From IMG/VR virus record IMGVR_UViG_3300021963_000208, positions 1 through 47,116 of that record: 47,116 nucleotides of DNA; one strand, 5' to 3'. Positions 43,664 through 47,116 of the stretch are shown here, piece by piece. The DNA is from a virus. The notes under the pieces are model-generated. The model did no database searches, was not told the origin of the DNA, and worked only from the letters and a program-made list of their open reading frames with translations. The position numbers were made by a program, and so were the translations under genes. The stretch's first letter is position 1. Each line of letters begins with the position of its first letter.

Positions 43664-43682
43664 GCCCCTCACAAGGAGGGGC
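43664..43682 (-). terminator. Rho-independent terminator
   Basis: GCCCCTC-ACAAG-GAGGGGC pairs as a 7-bp stem with a 5-base loop. On the minus strand it is followed by TTTTAATTGG. It ends transcription of the Gp49-family gene. Confidence 0.8.
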
Positions 43683-43687
43683 GTTTG

Positions 43688-43969
43688 TTAAAGACCAGCT
43701 TGATAACGCTTTTCAGCAAGCAAATAACCCTCAAGTTCCCAGATATTATCAAAGGCTTTCTCAAAAGCGTATTTTTCACCGAGTGCTTGATTGTATTCTT
43801 CTTTAACAACACAAGCTGAACTACCATTAACAGTGAATCCATTCTTAAGTGTAATCTGACAAATCGTTGTACGACCGTCAGGCAACAATGTATAACTTGT
43901 TGACTTGATTTTATCTTGAATATCAGAAGCCTGAACTTTAACAGGCAATACTTCTTGATTATCTTTCAT
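43688..43969 (-). CDS. Gp49-like phage protein (93 aa)
   Basis: The start is at ATG 43969 (MKDNQEVLPVKVQASDI), supported by GAAAGAAAAT. The product matches the Gp49/Sf6 gene 66 family (PF13876 type): YTLLPDGRTTICQITLKNGFTVNGSSACV, then YAFEKAFDNIWELEGYLLAE. These are short proteins of unknown role common in phages. A Longer form from 44050 would run through tRNA sequence and is unlikely. Confidence 0.75.
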   Translation of the reverse strand: MKDNQEVLPVKVQASDIQDKIKSTSYTLLPDGRTTICQITLKNGFTVNGSSACVVKEEYNQALGEKYAFEKAFDNIWELEGYLLAEKRYQAGL

Positions 43970-43982
43970 ATTTTCTTTCAAA

Positions 43983-44016
43983 TGGTGGGTCCAGTAAGAT
44001 TTGAACTTACGACCAA
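43983..44016 (-). pseudogene. tRNA 3' half (T arm and acceptor, CCA)
   Basis: The minus strand reads TTGGTC GTAAGTTCAAATCTTAC TGGACCC A CCA. This includes a correct T arm, one acceptor strand, a discriminator base and CCA, but no 5' half next to it. The matching 5' half (GGGCCTA...) lies 550 bases away at 44564-44589. The acceptor strands pair with one mismatch. It begins right after the CCA of the intact CAU tRNA. Confidence 0.75.
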
Positions 44017-44092
44017 TGGTATGCCAGCTCGGATTCGAACCGAGGCTCAATATCTTATGAGGATACTGCTTTTACCGCTAAGCTACTGGCAT
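44017..44092 (-). tRNA. tRNA-Met(CAU) or lysidine-type tRNA-Ile
   Basis: Minus strand ATGCCAG-TA-GCTTAGCGGTAAAAGC-A-GTATC CTCATAA GATAT, then TGAGC, CTCGG TTCGAAT CCGAG and CTGGCAT A CCA. All stems pair perfectly. The anticodon loop CTCATAA gives CAU. It may read AUG, or AUA if C34 is modified. The 5' end is overlapped by the stop end of the HNH gene (15 bases). Confidence 0.85.
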
Positions 44093-44533
44093 GCTGTTTA
44101 TAAAAATTTTCCTAGCTTCTATAGCCTCGGTTTCTGTATTAAATCGACCAATATAATGCTTTTTACTTTTGTAATTGTAATATGCACCATATTTATTTCC
44201 AACCTTCCAAACACCAACATTGTAATGGTCTGAACGCGTTGAATTACGATTATTATCAGAACCTGAAGATATTCTAAGATTTTCAATACGATTATCAGAC
44301 CTGTCTCTATTGATATGGTCTATTGGAGTTTCGGATGAAAGATCTCCATTAAACCAAATCCAAATTAAGCGATGGGCTTGATAGAATTTCATATTAAGTC
44401 TGATATGTATATAACCTCTTGAATTTATAGTACCTGCTACAGTACCTTTACGCACAGGGCCTCTTGATTCTTTCCAAATCAAAAATCCATTGTTATATTC
44501 AAAAACTGATTTTAAATATTTTTGCGTTATCAT
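44078..44533 (-). CDS. HNH homing endonuclease with AP2-like domain (151 aa)
   Basis: The start is ATG 44533 behind AAGGAG. Residues 40-90 contain the HNH fold with YQAHRLIWIWFNG and IDHINRDRSDNRIENLR (H54, H73, N81). The C-terminal part 104-145 (VGVWKVGNKYGAYYNYKSKKHYIGRF...TETEAIEARK) is the AP2-like DNA-binding repeat found in phage HNH proteins. The stop codon (TAG) is inside the CAU tRNA. It sits between the two halves of a broken tRNA, fitting a homing insertion. Confidence 0.85.
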   Translation of the reverse strand: MITQKYLKSVFEYNNGFLIWKESRGPVRKGTVAGTINSRGYIHIRLNMKFYQAHRLIWIWFNGDLSSETPIDHINRDRSDNRIENLRISSGSDNNRNSTRSDHYNVGVWKVGNKYGAYYNYKSKKHYIGRFNTETEAIEARKIFINSMPVA

Positions 44534-44563
44534 TTTAACTCCTTAAGTTAATAGATATAATAA

Positions 44564-44589
44564 GCTCTAACCAACTGAGCTATAGGCCC
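44564..44589 (-). pseudogene. tRNA 5' half (acceptor and D arm)
   Basis: GGGCCTA-TA-GCTCAGTTGGTTAGAGC is a normal 5' tRNA acceptor strand and D arm, but what follows on the minus strand (TTATTATATC...) does not continue with a paired anticodon arm. The 3' half is at 43983-44016 on the far side of the HNH gene and the CAU tRNA. The form GGGCC...AGAGC resembles elongator Met or Ile type tRNAs. Confidence 0.7.
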
Positions 44590-44593
44590 TGAA

Positions 44594-44680
44594 TGGTGCG
44601 CCTGACCAGACTCGAACTGGTACGCCGATTAAGGCGAGAGATTTTAAGTCTCTTGTGTCTACCTATTTCACCACAGGCGC
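44594..44680 (-). tRNA. tRNA-Leu(UAA)
   Basis: Minus strand GCGCCTG...CAGGCGC with A and encoded CCA. Anticodon arm AGAGA CTTAAAA TCTCT gives UAA. A long variable arm CGCC TTAAT GGCG type (class II) supports Leu. T arm ACCAG TTCGAGT CTGGT pairs well. Its 5' end overlaps the last 18 bases of the 48-aa gene. Confidence 0.95.
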
Positions 44681-44809
44681 TTGCATTGAACTATATAATC
44701 TTCGCACTTTCTGCAAAGATAATTTAGCTGATTCTATTTCAGCCTTTGACCGAGAGCGCCACAGAGTAAGCAGAGCTTGATAACAAAAGAAAAACTCGTC
44801 ACGTTTCAT
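44663..44809 (-). CDS. Small protein (48 aa) ending inside tRNA-Leu
   Basis: ATG 44809 has AAAGGACT upstream, and overlaps the stop of the 51-aa gene by ATGA. The product MKRDEFFFCYQALLTLWRSR... is helical and basic. The last codons and TAG stop are inside the 5' end of tRNA-Leu, so the tRNA and mRNA share sequence. No family was recognised. Confidence 0.6.
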   Translation of the reverse strand: MKRDEFFFCYQALLTLWRSRSKAEIESAKLSLQKVRRLYSSMQAPVVK

Positions 44810-44961
44810 TTGAATAGTCCTTTTATAAAGTTAAATAAATTTAGAAATCGAGCATTATAGCTGTTAAAAAGATAATCAGAATAGTTGCCTCTATGAGGGC
44901 ATCTTCCTTGATTCCAATCACAATTTGGTTCAATTTCTTTATGGCATGTTTCACATTTCAT
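44806..44961 (-). CDS. Small zinc-ribbon-like protein (51 aa)
   Basis: ATG 44961 has a strong AAAGGAG. The product MKCETCHKEIEPNCDWNQGR... contains CETC, C and CPH, a probable zinc knuckle, then an aromatic helical end (YLFNSYNARFLNLFNFIKG). It is translationally coupled to the next gene by ATGA. No family is claimed. Confidence 0.7.
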   Translation of the reverse strand: MKCETCHKEIEPNCDWNQGRCPHRGNYSDYLFNSYNARFLNLFNFIKGLFK

Positions 44962-44971
44962 TTTAGCTCCT

Positions 44972-45355
44972 TTAATGGCCGACTAACAATACTTTCAAAT
45001 TAGGATTCTTTAACAATTTAATCCAAAAGCTGTGTTGAAATTGATGAACTGTGCTATTACTAAACCAAGTCTGATTTTTCTTCCAGTAATCTTCATCAGT
45101 ATAAGAGTGACGAATTGGGCGTTGCCTGAACGATGCTTTAAGCCTTATACCGTCTCTTTTGTAAACAATATAAGCATTTTCTATAACGCCTTCTGGATAG
45201 TAGACAATTCCTTCTATTTCATCATCATCCGCAAGAATAGGATTTTGCGGTATTGCTCTGAAATGTTTTACTAACATTCTGCGCGACCCATCTAACAGAT
45301 CACCACGTTTAGCTGTTGCAGCAAAATTTAACAAGAGTTGTTCAATAGTATCCAT
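44972..45355 (-). CDS. Hypothetical protein (127 aa)
   Basis: The start is placed at ATG 45355 (MDTIEQLLLNFAATAKR); a TTG at 45367 is in frame. The product has a helical start, a central beta-rich region (IEGIVYYPEGVIENAYIVYKRDGIRL) and ends HSFWIKLLKNPNLKVLLVGH. It follows tRNA-Asn directly and has no close ribosome-binding site. No family was recognised. Confidence 0.55.
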   Translation of the reverse strand: MDTIEQLLLNFAATAKRGDLLDGSRRMLVKHFRAIPQNPILADDDEIEGIVYYPEGVIENAYIVYKRDGIRLKASFRQRPIRHSYTDEDYWKKNQTWFSNSTVHQFQHSFWIKLLKNPNLKVLLVGH

Positions 45356-45371
45356 AAAAACTTTCAATGAA

Positions 45372-45446
45372 TGGCTCCAGAGGCAGGGATCGAACCTGCG
45401 ACTAATTGATTAACAGTCAACTGCTCTACCGCTGAGCTACTCTGGA
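45372..45446 (-). tRNA. tRNA-Asn(GUU)
   Basis: Minus strand TCCAGAG...CTCTGGA with G and encoded CCA. Anticodon arm GTTGA CTGTTAA TCAAT gives GUU. D arm GCTCAGCGGTAGAGC and T arm GCAGG TTCGATC CCTGC are normal. Confidence 0.95.
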
Positions 45447-45450
45447 AGGT

Positions 45451-45527
45451 TGGCCTGCCCTACATGATTCGAACATGTGACCCACAGCTTAGAAGGCTGT
45501 TGCTCTATCCAACTGAGCTAAGGGCAG
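45451..45527 (-). tRNA. tRNA-Arg(UCU)
   Basis: Minus strand CTGCCCT...AGGGCAG with G and encoded CCA. Anticodon arm ACAGC CTTCTAA GCTGT gives UCU, which reads AGA/AGG. It is adjacent, with no gap, to the stop codon of the 116-aa gene. An AGA reader suits an AT-rich phage. Confidence 0.95.
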
Positions 45528-45878
45528 TTATTTAATACGCATAAACTCTACTGTATTTGCCTTCCTATTACAGCTAGTGGCGTAGTTACCCTTACCAATA
45601 TTTCGAACTGCAGAACTTGCAATTTGAGATTGAAGATCGGACAATTCATGACCATCTGTCGGCGAGAATTCAATGACATCTCCTATTCCAGTCGGGACGA
45701 TTCTTTCCTTTATTTTGTAAAGATCTTCCCAATTAATAGAACGTGGAGCTCTTGTTTCCTTTTCAGTTACCGACAGGTTACCATGTACAATGCCTTTCTC
45801 ATCAATAATTGCATATTGAAGACCTAGTGCTTCAAGTTTGGCAATACAGTCTTTGAACACTCTAGTTTTCACACTCAT
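45528..45878 (-). CDS. Hypothetical protein (116 aa)
   Basis: ATG 45878 is preceded by GAGGAGAAATC. The product starts MSVKTRVFKDCIAKLEALGL and has beta/helix alternation with FSPTDGHELSDLQSQIASS near the middle and TSCNRKANTVEFMRIK at the end. The gene stops directly at tRNA-Arg. No family was recognised. Confidence 0.6.
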   Translation of the reverse strand: MSVKTRVFKDCIAKLEALGLQYAIIDEKGIVHGNLSVTEKETRAPRSINWEDLYKIKERIVPTGIGDVIEFSPTDGHELSDLQSQIASSAVRNIGKGNYATSCNRKANTVEFMRIK

Positions 45879-45887
45879 GATTTCTCC

Positions 45888-46265
45888 TCAAAAGTTTTTC
45901 ATTGCATAACGCACTTGCCTAATAAACTCGTTTTGATTAGGATGCATATAAGTTGTCTTAAAGATTTCAGAACCAGCTTTTTCAATTGTAAATGTACAGT
46001 TAGTTACACCAGTGCTAAGTTGATCTTCAATTTGAATACAAGCAACTTCTGCATCTGCTGCGAGTTCTTTTATTCCGTGATTAAATTCAATAAAATATTT
46101 CATTTTAGTAGGGCGATGGATTTTAAGAACACCATCTTTTGGATTAACTACAAACACTCCTCCAGAGTCTAATACACCTTTAATAAAGCCACTATTGTAA
46201 AACGGTCTAGAAACTTCCAGCACAAGATGTGCTTGACCATTAATATTAATATAAGAAGCAGACAT
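45888..46265 (-). CDS. Hypothetical protein (125 aa)
   Basis: ATG 46265 follows GAAAGGTGACTT. The product MSASYININGQAHLVLEVSR... is beta-rich, with GVFVVNPKDGVLKIHRPTKMKYFIEF and CTFTIEKAGSEIFKTTYMHPNQ. It looks like a small globular protein. No family was recognised; the next gene starts 9 bases later. Confidence 0.6.
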   Translation of the reverse strand: MSASYININGQAHLVLEVSRPFYNSGFIKGVLDSGGVFVVNPKDGVLKIHRPTKMKYFIEFNHGIKELAADAEVACIQIEDQLSTGVTNCTFTIEKAGSEIFKTTYMHPNQNEFIRQVRYAMKNF

Positions 46266-46297
46266 AAGTCACCTTTCAAGTTGTGTTGGAAAAGCCC

Positions 46298-46349
46298 AAC
46301 CCAAGGGGCACTGCAAGGTTTTGACCTTGAAGACAATGCCCTATGGGTT
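46298..46349 (-). ncRNA. Long hairpin, terminator or small RNA
   Basis: On the minus strand AACCCA..GGGCA...CAAGGT-CAAA-ACCTTG...TGCCC..TGGGTT forms a 52-base interrupted hairpin, followed by GGGCTTTTCC. It may be a terminator of the 71-aa gene, a processing site or a small structured RNA. The rest of the gap 46350-46530 has no gene with a start codon. A 33-codon open frame (46404-46505, minus) lacks ATG. Confidence 0.45.
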
Positions 46350-46369
46350 GAGGACTAGACTAAATATAA

Positions 46370-46397
46370 TTGACAGCATACGATCTGTAATTATAAA
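46370..46397 (+). promoter_or_regulatory. Possible sigma-70 promoter on the plus strand
   Basis: TTGACA (46370-46375), a 16-base spacer and TATAAA (46392-46397) give a near-consensus host promoter. It points rightward, against every gene here, so it would make an antisense or non-coding RNA. The match may be accidental in AT-rich DNA. Confidence 0.3.
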
Positions 46398-46530
46398 AGT
46401 CTAATCAACAGCTTGCGATAAATGCTTTCTCAAGGCACTGATTGCCGTACGATTTAAGACGTTGAGATGTCTTACAAAGTAGTTCTTCCTCTTATCAACA
46501 AGCTATATCGTGAGTTCGCTATCAGATAAG

Positions 46531-46746
46531 TCATTCTAGATGCGCATTTCGTCTATTCTTTAAGGTCTTAGACTCATCAGTAGTTGGACCATAGATTGTT
46601 TCGCTAATTTCCATGTCATAGACTTCGCCTTGAGACAGTTTTAAAGCATAATTTATTGCAGGCTTCTTAGTTTTAAATACTGTGGTTACAAATACTCCGT
46701 CAGCAAAACCTGTTACTCTGTATCGACTCATTTTGTATATCACCAT
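46531..46746 (-). CDS. Small hypothetical protein (71 aa)
   Basis: The start is uncertain: ATG 46746, GTG 46743 (best spaced from AGGAG) or ATG 46731 (MSRYRVTGFADG). The product has a small beta-rich body (YRVTGFADGVFVTTVFKTKK) and a charged end (KTLKNRRNAHLE). It follows tRNA-Thr. Confidence 0.55.
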   Translation of the reverse strand: MVIYKMSRYRVTGFADGVFVTTVFKTKKPAINYALKLSQGEVYDMEISETIYGPTTDESKTLKNRRNAHLE

Positions 46747-46756
46747 CTCTCCTGAA

Positions 46757-46833
46757 TGGTGCTACTTGTCTGACTCGAACAGACGACCTACCGCTTACAA
46801 GGCGGTTGCTCTACCAACTGAGCTAAAGTAGCA
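46757..46833 (-). tRNA. tRNA-Thr(UGU)
   Basis: Minus strand TGCTACT...AGTAGCA with encoded CCA. Anticodon arm ACCGC CTTGTAA GCGGT gives UGU. D arm GCTCAGTTGGTAGAGC and T arm TCTG TTCGAGT CAGA are normal. Confidence 0.95.
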
Positions 46834-46837
46834 TTTA

Positions 46838-47041
46838 TTATTGATAGACTACAGACACAATGTCAACTTTGTAGCCTTGCCCTCTATATTTATTTAAAAT
46901 TTCTTTTTCGGCTTGTTTATGTTTGTTCTTGGAGAAGAACCATACAGACTCTTCTCTTTGCTCACTAAAGCCATTTTTCATTTTAATCCAAAATTTAACG
47001 ACATACTCTTCTGTCTTTGTGTTAATCGGATATTTCTTCAT
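46838..47041 (-). CDS. Small basic hypothetical protein (67 aa)
   Basis: ATG 47041 is preceded by AAAGAG. The product MKKYPINTKTEEYVVKFWIK... has WFFSKNKHKQAEKEILNKYRGQGYKV, Lys-rich with alternating strands. It stops 4 bases before tRNA-Thr. No family was recognised. Confidence 0.55.
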   Translation of the reverse strand: MKKYPINTKTEEYVVKFWIKMKNGFSEQREESVWFFSKNKHKQAEKEILNKYRGQGYKVDIVSVVYQ

Positions 47042-47053
47042 GATTACTCTTTA

Positions 47054-47116
47054 TTAAGTTTTACTATCTAACCATTCTTTAATTTGCTGAGAAGTCATTA
47101 AACCAACTTTTCTACT
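47054..47116 (-). CDS. C-terminal end of a gene entering from the right edge
   Basis: The frame ...SRKVGLMTSQQIKEWLDSKT ends with TAA at 47054 and is open to the window edge. The internal ATG could also be the start of a 14-aa peptide. The end of the frame is 12 bases before the next start. Confidence 0.4.
   Translation of the reverse strand, partial: SRKVGLMTSQQIKEWLDSKT

Noticed and set aside
44017-44590. Group I intron in a tRNA anticodon loop
   Set aside because: Only about 30 bases separate the 5' tRNA half from the HNH start, and the other side is filled by a complete tRNA, leaving no room for an intron core.

Overview
The window is part of a tailed bacteriophage genome, AT-rich over most of its length. 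Essentially every gene lies on the minus strand, so transcription runs from right (47 kb) to left (1). A tail-length tape measure, a lambda-type G/GT tail-chaperone frameshift, a J-like tail tip and the absence of any sheath gene point to a long non-contractile tail (siphovirus morphology). The host cannot be named from the window. The tRNAs look bacterial, with encoded CCA, and the tail-tip and fibre set fits a Gram-negative host.

Right part (47.1-39.9 kb): a tRNA and small-gene region. It holds tRNA-Thr(UGU), Arg(UCU), Asn(GUU), Leu(UAA) and a CAU tRNA, about 20 tightly overlapping small genes (several under 60 codons), an HNH/AP2 homing endonuclease, a Gp49-family protein, a HicA-like protein and a ParB-like domain. 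Rho-independent terminators separate the sub-operons. A 350-base gap at 39.83-40.18 kb holds a large nested inverted repeat and one copy of a 17-base promoter-like motif.

Middle part (39.8-28.3 kb): small and large terminase, a membrane-anchored coiled-coil protein, a 208-aa structural protein, a 1102-aa repeat protein and further fibre-type genes. A visibly GC-richer block (30.6-33.0 kb) carries a YadA-head-like repeat protein, a small tail-type protein and a 2OG-Fe(II) oxygenase-like protein. The portal follows. The fibre block therefore sits between the terminase and portal genes.

Head and tail part (28.3-0 kb): the gene after the portal encodes a 1542-aa fusion of a MuF minor-capsid domain with a T7/N4-type single-subunit RNA polymerase, with all the catalytic motifs visible. 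Next come scaffold, major capsid, connector and neck genes, major tail protein, the G/GT chaperones, a 2623-aa tape measure, three tail-tip genes, a 2028-aa J-like protein and distal structural genes running off the left edge.

The main inference is that the MuF module puts an RNA polymerase inside the capsid for delivery with the DNA, as phage N4 does with its virion RNA polymerase. The 17-base motif lies once upstream of the terminase genes and once between the fusion gene and the scaffold/capsid operon, so it is a candidate promoter or control site. No endolysin, integrase, DNA polymerase or CRISPR array is visible.
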